Positions 1 to 12,390 of a DNA stretch of 64,000 nt are shown in pieces. The stretch covers positions 124,875,610-124,939,609 of the forward strand of contig NC_045441.1 of the NCBI RefSeq assembly GCF_002776525.5, given 5' to 3'. Position 1 is the first letter of the stretch; every line of letters begins with the position of its first letter. The notes beneath the pieces are model-generated. The model was not told the DNA's origin and made no database searches. It saw only the letters and a list, made by a program, of their open reading frames with translations. Source of the stretch: Piliocolobus tephrosceles (Eukaryota > Chordata > Mammalia > Primates > Cercopithecidae). The translations under genes and the position numbers were made by a program.

Positions 1-1602
1 GTAGATCTTCTGCTCTCGTTCCCCCAGGGAGCAGGCCTTTGGCATCCCAGCCCCATCACTGCATCATTTTAGCAGCAGACCTCAGCACCTGCTCTCCAGA
101 CGGTCTGGCCCAACTGCTGCAGGTGGTGGGGGCAGTCGAGGAAATGAGTTCTACTTTCTATGAAGCAGAAATGAGTTCTCTCTGGGATACCAGAAAGGGA
201 TGCTCTCTGGGTTCTCCACCTAGACCTAGTTCCCCCAGGGGCTTTGATTTTTTTCCAGTGTCATTTCCCCATCACCCTCTAAGAAGGAGGAACATGTCAA
301 GAAGCATCAAGCAATTGACAGAGATTAGATAAAAGGAGAGTGTGGGGCTTCTAAGGTACTTCCCTCCAAATTTTGAATTGCATTTAAAAAAGAATAATGA
401 GCATCAAACAAACAAATGAATAAAAAGCAACTCACCCCTGCTCCACCTGTGGCACATAGAAGCCTGAGCATTGTAATACAACAGCAGAAGCAGCAACGTC
501 TTCCAATGCATCTCGTCCTTCAAAAGGTGACAAATCGACCCTCAAGCCCAATGGAACCCCAGTAGCTGCAGGTATGCCCGCGCTGTTCTTCTCAATGAGA
601 TGATGGAGTGCTTCCCTCCCTTCCTTTTGCAGACGTGCAGAAATGCCTACTCTGCCTCAGAAGGCTGGAGGCTGAAGGCTGCGTCCTGGGTGGGACAGGA
701 GTCAGTACCTCTCTTCATTTGACTCTCTCTGGGATTGGGGGACTGGGCTTCCACAGAGAGACTCTGTTTTTGAGCACATCTGGAGTGACTCACGGGGCAT
801 GTGATCTCCTTGGCAGTGGGGCGGATAAATATAATTTCTGTACTTGAGTTCCATGTGTTGGATGCACCCACTGGAATTTTTTCTTTAACAAACAGACCCG
901 CGGAACTTGTTAGAGAGCCCGGCGAAGAGTTGGCTGCTCTCCCCTTCCACACATACGATACCAGAGCCAGGGGCGAGGGCTGGAGGCAGAGTTGGGAGCC
1001 TGCCTGGCAGACACCAGGGCTGGTTGAGCCTAAGTTGCCTTCAGGACAGCAAAATCGTTGTGGTGCCTGGGCTGAGTGTCACTGTTGCCCGGCCCTGGAG
1101 CTAGACTAGGACATTGGCGCCTGCCTAGAGCCTGTGTCTGGTCTGCCCAGGTTCTGGGTGGGTGGGGAGTTGGCAGGTTGTGACCCAGCTGAAGTGGAAA
1201 GGTGACATGGTGCATTGGTATTGTCCACGCGAACGTGTATAGGTAATGATCCAGGAGCCCACAGGTGACCCCCAATTCGCATTGGTGATGCTCCCATTTC
1301 TGGGCTGTGCCTAGACCTGGGACCAAGCCACTTTGATTTTCCCAAGCAAAATGGGAATTTTTTCCATAATCATTGTAATATACTGCCATGGACACCTTAA
1401 TTCTTTCCCATACCACTTTCTCAACTTCTCTGGAATGATAGGGAACGCTAAAGCTTGAAGGACACTTAAAGATTATGCCATCCTGTGGGTTTTCCAGTTT
1501 GTGGAGGTGGTGCCCAGGGTGAATGGGCTCCTGGAGAGGGCTCCTCGAAGCTCTACGCTGCTGCAAAAGCTCCTCTTTAATCTGTTATAAGAAGTTGTTT
1601 GC
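1..1602. other. Unique sequence, no supported gene
   Basis: No recognisable interspersed repeat or coding exon was found. Open frames on both strands are short and overlap one another, as chance frames do. The sequence is moderately GC-rich with scattered CpGs but no island. A possible AG...GT-bounded segment near 29-122 is discussed under rejected items. Confidence 0.5.
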
Positions 1603-1899
1603 GAGCCGGGCATGGTGGTTCACGCCTGTAATCCCAACACTTTGGGAGGCTGAAGTGGGGGAATTGCTTGAGGCCAGAAGTTCAAGACCAACCTAGGGAA
1701 AATAGACCCTGTCTCTACAAAAAATTTAAAAAATTAGCTGGGTGTGGTGGCATGTGCCTGTAGTCCTAGTTACTCAGGTGGCTGAGGCAGAGGGATTGTT
1801 TAGGCCCAGGAGTTCAAGGCTGCAGTGAGCTATGATCATTACACTCTATTCAGCCTGGGTGACAGAGTAGAACTTTTCTCTTAAAAAAATTTAGAAAAG
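1603..1899 (+). mobile_element. Alu element (AluJ-type)
   Basis: Full-length dimeric Alu in plus orientation. It starts gagccgggcatggtgg and ends in a short A-rich tail. The J-type reading gcttgaggccagaagttc and many scattered changes show it is one of the oldest Alus here. No clear TSD was seen. Confidence 0.93.
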
Positions 1900-1964
1900 C
1901 CTTTTTTTTTTTTTTGGGAAAAAAAATACTGGACTGCAACATTTGAAAACCAGTCCTCTCACTA

Positions 1965-2060
1965 ATATTAATAATAGCTATTAGGTGCTTAATTTGTTTC
2001 AGGCAGCGTGCTAGGTGTACTCCTTGCATTAACTGATTTAATGCATCCACCAAACTAGGA
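1965..2060 (-). mobile_element. MIR fragment
   Basis: The segment has the MIR minus-strand order: ttaggtgcttaatttg, a degenerate gtgctaggtg, then cattaactgatttaatgc. It is a short, diverged SINE relic between two Alus, with approximate boundaries. Confidence 0.45.
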
Positions 2061-2161
2061 GGTTAGGGCAGTAGCCAGCAGCACCCTCCAACAGAAATAT
2101 AGTGTGATTCACAAACGTCACTTAACATTTTCTACAACTCATATTAAAAAAAGTAAAAAGA

Positions 2162-2474
2162 GGCTGGGCGTGGAGGCTCACACCTGTAATCCCAGCACTT
2201 TGGGAGGCCGAGGTGGGCGGTTCACCTGAGGTCAGGAGTTCGCGACCAGCCTGGCCAACATGGTGAAACCTCGTCTCTCCTAAAAATACAAAAATTAGCT
2301 GGGCATGGTGGTGCACACCTGTAATCCCAGCTACTCGGGAGGCTGAGGCAGGAGAGTCTCTTGAGCCTGGGAGGTGAATGTTGTGGTGAGGTGAGATGAT
2401 GCCACTGCACTCTAGCCTGGGTGACAAGAGTGAAACTCCATCTCAAAAAAATAAAAATAAAAAAAATAAAAAAA
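2162..2474 (+). mobile_element. Alu element (AluS-type)
   Basis: Full-length Alu starting ggctgggcgtggaggctc, with the S-type reading cacctgaggtcaggagttc. It ends in an A-rich tail with AAAAAT units. A frame across it on the minus strand is the usual Alu shadow, not a gene. Confidence 0.95.
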
Positions 2475-2730
2475 TTAAGAAGAAACAAGTACAATGAATA
2501 GTAATAATATCTTTCATTTAATTCAATATATCCAGGATATTATCATTTCTACAAGTAAGTGATATAGTATTAGCAAGATATTTTATATAATTTTTACATA
2601 AGGTCTTTGAAATCTAATGTGTATTTCACACTTACAGCACTTCTCAAATCACACCAGCCCTGTTTCAAGTACGTGATAGCTCCATGCAGCCAGCGGCTTC
2701 TGTATCGGGCAGTGAGGAGCTAGAAGGTGA

Positions 2731-2957
2731 GAGGGCAGGCTCTGGGGCAAGATGCCTGTCTTTGTATCCCAGCTGTGCCCCTGACTAGCTGTGTGATATT
2801 GGTGGAGTTCCCGAATCTCTCTTGGCCTTGATTTTCTCCATCTATAGAATGGGGATAATAACAATTTCTTCTTCATAGGGTTGTTTCAAGGAATCAATGC
2901 ATTAATACGTATAAATGTTGGGAATAATATCTGGTACATAGTAAGCGTTGAATACAT
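2731..2957 (+). mobile_element. MIR element
   Basis: The segment follows MIR consensus order: ctggggcaagatgcctgtc, then ctagctgtgtgatattgg, then a ctccatctatagaatggg core, and finally a tail with cacatagtaagcg-like sequence (here tacatagtaagcgttgaata). MIRs are tRNA-derived SINEs mobilised by L2. This copy is nearly complete. Confidence 0.85.
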
Positions 2958-2969
2958 GTGAGCTCTACA

Positions 2970-3072
2970 CACATGAAAAAACAGGCTCAGAGGGGTTTAG
3001 TAATTTGTCCCAGGTCATCCAGCTAGTAGAGCTGGGATTTTTAACCTAGGTCTATGTGATTTCATAGCCCGC
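2970..3072 (-). mobile_element. MIR fragment, opposite orientation
   Basis: It carries aggctcagaggggtttagta, then caggtcatccagctagtag, then agctgggattttta, which is the reverse complement of the MIR core. It lies about 15 bp after a plus-strand MIR, so the two form a diverged inverted pair. Confidence 0.7.
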
Positions 3073-3089
3073 ATGCAAAACCACTCCCC

Positions 3090-4110
3090 TCGCCTGCCTT
3101 AAAGCCTTATGTTTTGGGAACTCCTTATTGGAGTGCTGGTAAACCAGTTCTGGAGGGGTGGGGAGAAACCTTAATTTGTAGTGCCTGCCACTACAAATAC
3201 TCTGGTGAAAATACTCATGGCTGATTTCAAACTACTGATAATTTAACAAGTGGCTTGCAAAATTTCTGAAATATTAACAATGGCTCTCAGGAAGTCCGTA
3301 AGAGCTGGCTCCAACACACAATGGCCTCTACTCACCAGATTAGTCTTACTGGCTCTAACTATCTTTGCTTCTGGTGTAATGTTTTCTTTTTGTACTTTGT
3401 AAATCTGCAAGGATTGCCCAAAGGACCTAGCACGGGGTAGCAAGCACCCTGCAGTTGCCCACTGAAAACTTGTTGATTGACGCTGAAGCCAAGGAGATTC
3501 AGGCCTTCCTGGTCTCCTGCCGACACTCTTGTGAGTGAGGAAGATGGATGTGGCTTGCGAGGCCATGGGGAATCCAGGAACAGAAATCACGATCTTGACC
3601 TCCAGTCCTAGGCTTTTCGAATCTGTAGGCTCAAATCTCCAAACTGTCACCTCCTAATTACTGAACTGGGGTGAGGATTAGCCTTTGGATTTGGGCTGGG
3701 AATGAATGTGTTTGTAACTAATTTCATTTCCTAAGATGATGAGCCAGGCCTTCTCTCTCACCACTACACCTTGGCACCAGGAGACGAACATTTACAGCTT
3801 CTCAAGGGGCCTGATTGAAGTCTTGGGAAGGCCTGGCCTAGTATACAGTACTGATTTTTTTTCTCTCCCCATGTTTTTCTTGTTCCCGCTGCAATCCTGA
3901 GTGCACTGGTTGAGACTGGTAAGGAAATGGATAACACTGCCTTTTGTAGCAGAGCACTAAAATCATGACAGTGGAGCTTCCGAGAGCTATTGACTATGTA
4001 AGGAATACTTTATGGCTTTAGGGGGAGATGTCCTACTGAAGACAATAGTTGTCCAATACATCTTCACTCTGAACTCCCACTATGCCTACCTGTATTTCTC
4101 AGTCAATTTT
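3090..4110. other. Unique sequence, nothing recognised
   Basis: No repeat family was recognised and no coding exon is supported. A minus-strand open frame of about 135 codons at 3243-3650 has no recognisable domain. Confidence 0.4.
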
Positions 4111-4111
4111 C

Positions 4112-4275
4112 CAGCTTAGGTACCTCTACCATTTACTGAGTTCTGATTACACATCTCATTTTATCTCATTCAGTTTTCCCAGGAATTCTATTCGGTAGAT
4201 ACTAAAATAGAGTCCGTTTAACATACCTGAAGCTTAGAAAGGATAAGTAACGAGGGTCACACAACTACTATATGG
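4112..4275 (-). mobile_element. MIR element, degraded
   Basis: The minus-strand MIR order is recognisable: ccatttactgagttctgat, then cattttatctcattcag, then gaagcttagaaaggataagt and gtcacacaactacta. It is strongly diverged and lies directly upstream of an Alu. Confidence 0.6.
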
Positions 4276-4328
4276 TAGACACTCCCATATGCTGCCTAGC
4301 AGGGGCTGAGATGAAGATCAGAAAACCA

Positions 4329-4697
4329 GGCTGGGCACGGTGGCTCACACCTGTAACCCCAGCACTTTGGGAGGCCGGGGCAAGTGGATCATCTGAGGTC
4401 AGGAGTTCGAGACCAGCCTGGACAACATGGTGCAACCCTGTCTCTACTAAAAATACAAAAACTTAGCCGGGCGTGGTTGGCAGGCACCTGTAACCCCAGC
4501 TACTTGAGAGGCTGAGGCAAGCGAATCGCTTGAACCCAGGAGGTGGAGGTTGCATTGAGCCAAGATCGTGCCATTGCACTCCAGCCTGGCAACAAGAGCA
4601 AAACTCCTCTCAGAAACAAACAAACAAGCAAAAAACCACCACCACAACAAAGAACAAACAACCAAACAAACAAAAAAACCCCAAGAAAAACCAATAA
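4329..4697 (+). mobile_element. Alu element (AluS-type) with long A-rich tail
   Basis: Full-length Alu from ggctgggcacggtggctc to gcaaaactcctctc. It is followed by about 80 bp of variable A-rich tail made of CAAA, CAACCA and AAAACC units, which suggests an old, mutated poly(A) tail. Confidence 0.93.
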
Positions 4698-4884
4698 AGT
4701 GGCTGTGGCTCCTAGACATGGGAAGTGCAATGCATTGGAGGGAATTCTGGTCTGGGCCCTTCTCATGGTAATGTGGGAGGAGAGTCTGCTCTCTCTGAGG
4801 CTCTAACACAAAATGGCTCAGTCAATACCCCTTCGTTTGTCCTTTACTCGTTCATTCATGCATTCATTCATCTGGGTTTTGAAA

Positions 4885-5125
4885 ATCTCTGTGCCAGCAG
4901 TGGGTATACACCACATCAAATAAGATATATCCCCTGCTGTCAAGAATCTTCATAACAATGGGGGAAATAGACTCCTCTGCAGATATCCAGAACACATGAC
5001 GTTGTATTTAATGCTGGAGGATTCTCATGTAGAAAATGAGCGGGAGAGAGGTGTCAGGGAAGGCTTCTTGGAGGGGTTGAAATCTGAATTAAGTGTTTAG
5101 AAATGCATTGGATTTCACTAGGTTG
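4885..5125 (+). repeat. Old interspersed repeat, family not resolved
   Basis: It includes a gtgccagcagtgggtataca-type start and a gaggtgtcagggaaggcttc segment. The latter is nearly identical to 37664-37683, and the surrounding order is also similar. The two pieces therefore look like copies of one ancient family (L2/MIR age class). I cannot name it with confidence. Confidence 0.4.
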
Positions 5126-5596
5126 TGGGAGAAGGAATGATGAGGGAGAAGACAGCCTGAAAAACAGCACTGAGGGGAGAGACAACCCAATGTAGGTGCA
5201 GAACCTCATGCCGTTTGGCCTTGCTGGAAGATCAGGTAGGATCCAGGAAGCAGTGGGAGGCTGGCTGGTGGGCCGGGAGGGGAGGGCCTGGTGGTCATGG
5301 GCTAACATGTGCACTGCACCCTACTGGTCACTGGGAGTCCTGGAGAATCCCAGCAGGTGGGTGGGGGGCTCGGCTTTATGGTTGGCTGTGCCGTGGAGGG
5401 TGGATTTGACAGGGCAGAGACCAGTCAAGAAGATGCCAAGCTCCAGGGACAGATGATAAAGACCTGAATCAGGGCAGGAACCAGTGGTAAGGAGAGAAGA
5501 AATAGATCTGAGAAAGATTGAGGACATAAAATCAGAAATGTGCAGATGTCTGAGAGGAAGAGATGGAGTGGGAGAGAGGGAGCAGACAAGAAGTTC

Positions 5597-5877
5597 TGGC
5601 CAGAGGTGGTGGCTCAAGCCTACGATCCTAGCACTTTGGGAGGCCAAGGCGGGAGGATCGCTTGAGCCCAGGAGTTTGAGACCAGCTTGGGCAATATAGT
5701 GAGACCTCTTCTCTATAAAACATAAAAAAAATTAGCAGGGTATGGTGACATATGCCTGTGGTTCTAGCTACTTGCGAGGCTGAGTGGAGAGGATTGCTTG
5801 AGTCTGGGAGATGGAGGCTGCAGTGAGCTGAGTTCCCACCACTGCATTTAAGCCTGAGAGACAGTGAGACTGTCTCC

Positions 5878-5905
<28 letters not shown>
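5597..5905 (+). mobile_element. Alu element (AluJ-type)
   Basis: Full-length Alu starting tggccagaggtggtggctca. J-type features include gcttgagcccaggagtttga and gcaatatagtgagacctc. It ends in an uninterrupted A run (about 5878-5905). Confidence 0.93.
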
Positions 5906-5909
<4 letters not shown>

Positions 5910-6319
5910 GAAGTGTCCCCAGTCTAGATAGAGAGCTCAGGAGAGGGGCTTACAGTTTCTGTGGAGAAAGCTTGAGAGTGAGGCAAGTGCTGGGCATTGC
6001 TATGACTTGGTTTCTACAGAAGCTTGCTTCCTCCTTACCCTTGGAGATAAGTGGCTGTTCTTTCCCTGACCTCCTGGGGAATGGTTCTTGCTCTGTAATT
6101 GGAGGGCTCTCTTCTGCACTGGGTTCTCTGCTGTGGCCTGCAGCTCTGGGGATGGCAGACAACAGAAATTCTTTTTGGAGAGAAGAGTCATTTGTGGATT
6201 GGAGTATTTCCGTCATTGGAGGGACGTACGGACACAGGGACAGAACTCTTCTGGGTTTTCTCCCTCAGCTAATAGGACATCTAAGATCCCCTCTTTGGTT
6301 GACTTCATTCATGGGTAAA

Positions 6320-7090
6320 TGAATGTTTCCAAACTAGAAACAAGATTAGCCTGGAGTTCTGTCTCCATCATGCTCCTGTTCATTCATTTACAGTCTTGCG
6401 GCACTGTTCTGTTTCCCTCACGAGGAGAGGAAAAGGAGTCCTGGGTTTTTAACAATTAGGACGCTTGTGTCTAGCTTCAAGCCCTCCCCTCTGGCTGAGT
6501 CCCAGGTTCTGAGTCCTGTGAAGCCTCCCTCTTGGTCTGTGCAGCCAGCACCTTCGGCTTGATTCTATTTTAAGGCTGTAAGTGAGGTAATTGGGTATGA
6601 CAACACAAACACAGCTGTAATTATGGTGCCAGCCTCCAAAGCAGAAAAGTCATCCGGCCCTCAAGGGTTGCCAGCACAAATGCCTCAGTGATACGTGCAC
6701 GCCTCTGCCGGGCCAGGCCGGAACATCCACCTGCAATGTGGAGTCCACTGTGTATAGCAGGTTCTGTGCCAGATCAAAGAATCATTGGGGCAATTCAGTT
6801 CCTCTGTCTATGTAAGGCCTGAATATTGAGTTGTTGCTGCAGCCCCGCTAGCCAGACCAGTGATTCAGGAAAGTAAATGCTGGATCACCAATGGACGGGC
6901 CAATTGAGCAAAGAGGGCCAGGTCTTTCCTCTGATGCAAACACCAACTTCAGAGGCCCTGGTGGAGCCTCTGAAGACGTGTTTAGGTGTCCCTAAAGCAT
7001 CTGCAATGCAATTAGTTCAGCTTCTGGGCTTTGCATAGACCGAATGCCTGTGTAATCTCCACTCCAAATGCAAGTGCTTTGTCTAGGGGA
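6320..7090. promoter_or_regulatory. Repeat-poor block; candidate conserved regulatory sequence
   Basis: No repeat was recognised across this stretch. It contains a homeodomain-type core tgtaattatgg (6616-6626) and other AT-rich cores among GC-richer sequence. There is no open frame of note. That it regulates anything is inference from composition only. Confidence 0.2.
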
Positions 7091-7206
7091 GGACAGGGAG
7101 ATAAAAATTGCAGTTTTATTTGACCTGTCCCAAAGCCTTGGATCTTTGTATTTTCAGTTTAAAAATAACTGAGTTACACCCTTTGCTGACAGGTGCTTCT
7201 TTGTTT

Positions 7207-7232
7207 TTGGTTTTTTTTTTTTTTTTTTTTTG
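7207..7232. repeat. Poly(T) tract
   Basis: A run of about 23 T follows ttgtttttgg. It does not belong to a recognisable Alu. It could be the poly(A) of an old minus-strand insertion, but no element body was recognised to the right. Confidence 0.6.
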
Positions 7233-7725
7233 GCGGGGAGGGGTTTGAGGGAGGTTGCTAAAACAGGGACACAGTATGGGTAGAGATTTAGATGGAACAC
7301 ATTCGAGATGGTCCCACCCACCTCTCAGGCTTTTAAACTTTACTAATGATGCTACCAATTTCTTCCTCAAAATTACCCCGTTCTCTTCAGATAACAAACA
7401 TCCGCTGGTGTCTACCATGCACAAACCACAGCAGGACAAACATAGGTGGTGGCAGTGCCCTCAGAGATTACAGTTTTTTCCTTCATTAGCAAAAGGAACT
7501 GTAATCAGTTTCTATAGAGTCCAAACTAGAAGGGCGTGCCAGGGCAGATGTGCAGACTTCCTTATTTGCTAAAGAAGGCAGACAGCAGACCTGGAGAAAA
7601 GACGCAAAATGATTTCTTTGAGAAGTCTCTTTGGGTGTGAAAAGCTCTGAGGAGAAGGTGGTGTAATGTACACAGGGAGTCCCAGAGCATTCTGGGAGGG
7701 GAGGGCAGGGCATTCACATCATCAG

Positions 7726-8165
7726 TCAGGACCTACAAGCTTCTACCACTTTAACAAATAACCCCGAGGTTCCAAGAGCTTACAGCAAGAATCAGTAGAG
7801 GTTTATTTCTCATGCATGCAATGTATTCATCCTGGGTTGGCTATGGCTTTCCTCCATGTTGTCCTCATTCTGGGACTTGGACTAATGCAGCAGCTTCTAT
7901 ATGTAGCACTGCTTGGTCATGATGACAGAGGGAAAAAGGGTCAAGTAAACCACGCTCTGGCTCTCATAATTTTTGCTCAGAAGTGACACACATTCCACAT
8001 TTCCATCTCCCCTCCCCCCAACCCATTTTAATGGCTGAAGTAAGTCACAGGGCTGTTTCTGAGTCCAGCAGGGCAGGGATGTATACTTCTTCCACAGCAT
8101 GGAAAGAGGGCATCGTTGGTGAACGGGAATACAATCTCCTAGAGGCACGTACACCCTCCCCTGAG
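7726..8165. repeat. Probable ancient interspersed repeat, family not resolved
   Basis: The block reads like a degraded LTR or DNA-transposon relic. It has a tttatttctcatgcatg segment at 7802, then a gtgacacacattccac segment, and then gctgaagtaagtcacagg. This order is common in old mammalian repeats. I cannot assign a family by eye. Confidence 0.35.
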
Positions 8166-8169
8166 ATTT

Positions 8170-9700
8170 GGAACTAGGGAGATCTGTTGTGAATGGGCGT
8201 CAGGCTGGCTCCAACTGTGGCCAGTGGCAGAGGCAGGCAACTGGATTCCCAGAATGAAGTTACTAGTAGGTTTGAGGTGGGTAGACTAATGGATAGATGG
8301 ACAGGGGGGGCTGATAAATCCACCTGACTGAGGCAGGAGAAAAGGGAAAAATGGTTCTGGATCTATGAGGTACTTGCTCAACCCCATCCTGATCCAGGTC
8401 TCTTGGGGTCTGCTCACCCAGGGGAGTAGCTGAAAGAGTCCTTGTGGAAAGGAGCTTGGATCTTTAGCATAGTTTCTTGACTACTAGCCCTGGAGGGTCA
8501 CCACTGTGGTTTCCAGGGAGTATTGCCTATCTTGACTACACGCCCAGCTACCAGCCTGCTTCTGTTGTTGGCAGAGCTGGATAGGACTGAATAAGTTTTG
8601 ATCCCTCTCTGACTTCTCATTTCCTTTGCATTCTTTCTTCCCATTTCCTACCTATCTTACCTACTTACTTACCAAAGGTAAGTATCTTTGGATATATAAA
8701 AGCAAAGGAGTTGGAATTTTGTAAAATATAGAATTAAATAAAAATATAGGATGTCCAGCTGCTACCAGCTTTTGAAGGCTCAAACCTTGCATCTGGGACC
8801 TGCCTGAAGTATGCTCTTTACACTGCAAACTATAAAGAGGGACATCTCTGTTACATAAACATGGATAAGTCAGAGTTCCTCAAAAAATTAAGACTTTGAA
8901 GTCTAGAAGTATAATTTGGAAAAAACCTCAAAACCATAGCAATATTTGCTCAAATGTTAAACATGAGAGACAAATAAACCCTCTGTTAATTCAATGAGAT
9001 ATTGGGGATGTTTGTTGCAGCACCCAGCCTGCCCTGACTAATACCCTGTGTCTGTGTGTGGTGGGAGTTGGGTCAGAGAGGTGGAGTTGGTGGGGCAGAG
9101 GAATGGGAGGTGATTCCAGAAGGAATTTTCCAGAATGGAAAGTTCCCTGGGGTGGGCATCTTGGCTGCTGTCCGGCTGGATTACATAGAAGGAGAGGACA
9201 TCGTGTAGCCTTTAGTGAAGGAGTGGTTGGTGTCTCTGCAAGTTAATCCCACCTTCTTGCCTGAACTCTTGCCAAATGGGATTTGATGAGTGGATGTGAA
9301 CATATGCTGTGATTTGCAGTAAGAGGCTGGTGGGCTTGTGCCCAGAGCCAGTGGGTGCCTGGACTGGAGACTCAGGGGACATAGTCAGGGAGGAGTTGGA
9401 AGCTCCTGTTCCTGCTCCCGGCAGGCTTCGGGAAGACGGGCTAGTTATGCAGAGAATTTCCTGTCTTCGCAGTTCTTCTTGCCAATAACCACAGCTTAGC
9501 AAATTCACCTCCTGGCCACTTTTGGTGAATTTTTAAAAAATATCTCAGAAACTCTTTTTAGGTTTGCCTTTAAAATTTAAATCCAGTCTCGGACTGGGTC
9601 ATTTCGGAATCAGATTTTGGGTAAATAACTGACAACTGGCTTATTTTCATCCACGACGAAAATGGAAGAAACTCCTTTTCTTTTCCTCTTAATTTAGAAA
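8170..9700. other. Mostly unique sequence
   Basis: No gene was recognised. Near 8990-9045 the string ttgcagcacccagcctgc followed by cctgactaatacc resembles the end of an old LTR-type repeat, but too little remains to classify. The 9500-9760 part is repeat-free and has a short palindrome at 9716-9733. Confidence 0.35.
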
Positions 9701-9715
9701 CGCCGGGGAAAGAAT

Positions 9716-9733
9716 TTGTTCTTGAAAGAACAA
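9716..9733. promoter_or_regulatory. 18-bp near-perfect palindrome (TTCnnGAA core)
   Basis: ttgttcttgaaagaacaa has 8-bp perfect arms around a GA spacer. It contains TTCttGAA, the core spacing of a heat-shock element, and everted TGTTCT/AGAACA half-sites. A chance palindrome is quite possible. No neighbouring gene supports a role. Confidence 0.2.
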
Positions 9734-9759
9734 GAGGTGGGTGGAGGGCGGGGAGAGGT

Positions 9760-11925
9760 TAGAAAAAAATACCCTGGTTTTCAGATGACGCCTCCAGAGC
9801 CCTGGCTGGCCGGGGCTGATTGGGGTGGGTGAGGCTGTCAGGAGCTGGTTCTACATGGTGTTGCCATTTTAAGAAAAGGGCGAGACCAGCTTAGGGAAAG
9901 GAAGGGAAAGGAGTCAAGTATAATGACAGACAAGCACCACCCCTGCCTGTTGTGAGGATGAGAGATTGGCAGCTCAGGGACTATCACTGCTCGTTAGGAT
10001 CCCAGGGAGGAATTTCATTCCCTACCTTGGTAAAGCTAAGTGGTGGGATGAGGGAGGTTCGGGTCTTGATGTGAAGGAGCTGCGGAAAATAATGGTGCAT
10101 TAGGCCTGCTGGAGTGCAGATAAGGTCTTCCTGGGGTATATGTGGGGTAAGGTGAGGAACCAATAGTACCTAAAGGCGGGATACAGGAATCTGAATGGCT
10201 TGAGTATAAAGGCTGTTTAGTTGTAACAGCTACATCTGTGTGTCCTCTCCCCACTCCCCCACCCCCTTTTCTTTATTCTGTGAACTCATAAAGAGCCTTG
10301 GAGATTGGCAGACAGGAGACTCAGTAGGAAGAGGGATAGAAGAGGAGGGGAGAGCAGAAGAGAGATCAGGGCTGAGCCAAGAGGGATGAGAGAAGACAGA
10401 AAGGGAATGGGATGGAATCTGTGTGCCTCACCGCCCTGCCCATGATATTTTTTTGTTGCAGTCTTAGGTGTGATGAGGGTAGGACTTCGGTGTTTGGATG
10501 GTATACATCATTGGCTGAAAAGTGAAACAACAGGCACTAGAACTTAGAGAAATCACTGTTAGATTTATTCTGAGCCACACTTGAAGATGGAAGCCCAGGA
10601 ACACAGACTCAGTCTAGACTAAGAATGTGTCCCTAAGTAGGTTACAGGAGGCACAGTATAGATACATTTCCTAATGGGGGGTAGGCATGTCACAGAAGGT
10701 GGGAGAAAGGAAGAGGGAAGCAGTAGTTGAATTCTTGTGATTCTGATTGGTACTCGGTGACACTGTCCATTTAAGATAAGGTAAATATATGGTGGAGTGT
10801 GTAGGAGAAAGGTTAGGTGCCTTAGGGTCCAGTGGAGGGCAACTCTTTGCATCCTGTCTTTGTTGTACAGCTGATAAACAGGTTTATAACCACTACCTGT
10901 CAGTGAAGTGTGTAACAAACTCCAGTTACACATCAAGAAGTCAACTTTAGTTTACAGGCCTAGGTTTTATTACCTACATGTCTGACTACAGCCATCGTGG
11001 GCCATTGTGCAAATTTTCTTCTGAATTTTCCTTTTTTAGACACCATGCAAGATGTTAGGTACTACAATAGTGGTAATTCCGACTTTGGGGAGTTCAGTCC
11101 TTGTGGCTGAATGAATATGTGTTGAATAAATCTTAAGGAAAAGGTTTTTTTTTAAAAAAAAATAAATATTTTAAATGATTGTTTCCAATCTTTTATTTTC
11201 ATGTCCAGGAAGAGTATAAAAGAGCCTTTGTCTGTGTTAAATAGAAGCTGGACGGTGTGATGGAGTGTGCACTGCAGTTCAGCTCACCAGGTGTGGAATA
11301 GACTCATTAGAGTTAGCATTAGATGAAATGAAAATCTGAATACAATGGGTGGCAGGAATTCACTGCAGGATCTGAAAATTCTGAGAAATGCTTTGGAGGC
11401 CTGGTGAATAGTCCATTGTGAGCTTCATTCTATCCCACCTATCTCAAGAAAGAAACCACCGTTGTTTTCCATGGAGGAAAAAAGGATTGAAATGCAGTAG
11501 CTATATTTATTTATATTCCACCATTTCTTCCGGTCACTCCCAAGTTGCTTCCAGTGTGCAGAACAGCAGAACGTCTTTCATTTGGAAATAGGTGCCATCT
11601 GGTGAAGTGATATTTTTTTTTGCTTGAATAAGTTCTCTAGTCTTTGTTGGTGAATTTATAGATGCAGGGGTTGTTTCTACATGGAAATAACCACTCTCTG
11701 TATTACAGTTCAGAGAAAATGTTAGAATTCATGCAAGTAGGTGCTTAACAGCAGCTCTTAGAGAAGACGTTGGATTAGAGGATTTCATGTCTGAAAGGAT
11801 CTTTGAGGTCATCTAATAAATACTTCTTTCTATCTCAACTTCTGGGAGCTTGGGAGGATGACTTTTATTAGAGTTTGTTTGAAGGGGAATTAAAATAGGC
11901 ACATGTTTTGAGACAAATTAACACA
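9760..11925. other. Mostly unique sequence; possible LTR relic at 10520-10945
   Basis: No coding exon was recognised. The piece at about 10520-10945 starts gaaaagtgaaacaacagg and contains ttagatttattctgagcc. That resembles internal parts of old ERV LTRs, but I cannot place it in a family. The remainder shows no recognised repeat. Confidence 0.3.
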
Positions 11926-11929
11926 AAAT

Positions 11930-12390
11930 TATCCCTATCCAATTCGTATCTTTAGGATAAATATATTATAATAACCAAAACTGAAAACAACCCAAATATC
12001 CAACAACAGAAGAATAGATAAAAAGAATGTGGTATATTTATACAGTGAAATACTACACAGCAATCAAAAAGGACAAATTACTGACACAACGTGGATGAAC
12101 CCCAAGTACATTATATTGAAGAAAACAATGTCAGGCTGATAATAAGAAGTTTAAGAACAGGCAAAACTAATCTATGGTGACAGAAGTAGAAAAAAACCTG
12201 GTTATTTCTTGAAGTGGCTATCGACTGAAATAGGGTTCGAGGACACTTTCTAGAATGATGGGAACATTTTATATCTTCATCTGGGAACATGATTCTTGGG
12301 TATATATGTATATAAAAGTTATTAAGCAATGTACTTAAGATTTGCACATTTTACTTAATATAAATCATATCAACCCTGCTGCCTCCAGCA
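11930..12390 (+). mobile_element. L1 fragment, 3' end of an old L1 (L1M-type)
   Basis: It contains the classic L1 ORF2 3'-end order: aactgaaaacaacccaaata, agaatagataaaaagaat, gtggtatatttatacagtg, then gaaatactacacagcaat. A diverged 3' UTR runs to about 12390. Frames are broken, so it is a dead retrotransposon fragment. Confidence 0.85.

Noticed and set aside
29..122. Possible coding exon (acceptor-like gttcccccag, donor-like cag-gtggtg)
   Set aside because: One frame is open across it, but 95 bp of open frame and generic splice-like ends are weak, and no homologous protein was recognised. It would need RNA evidence.
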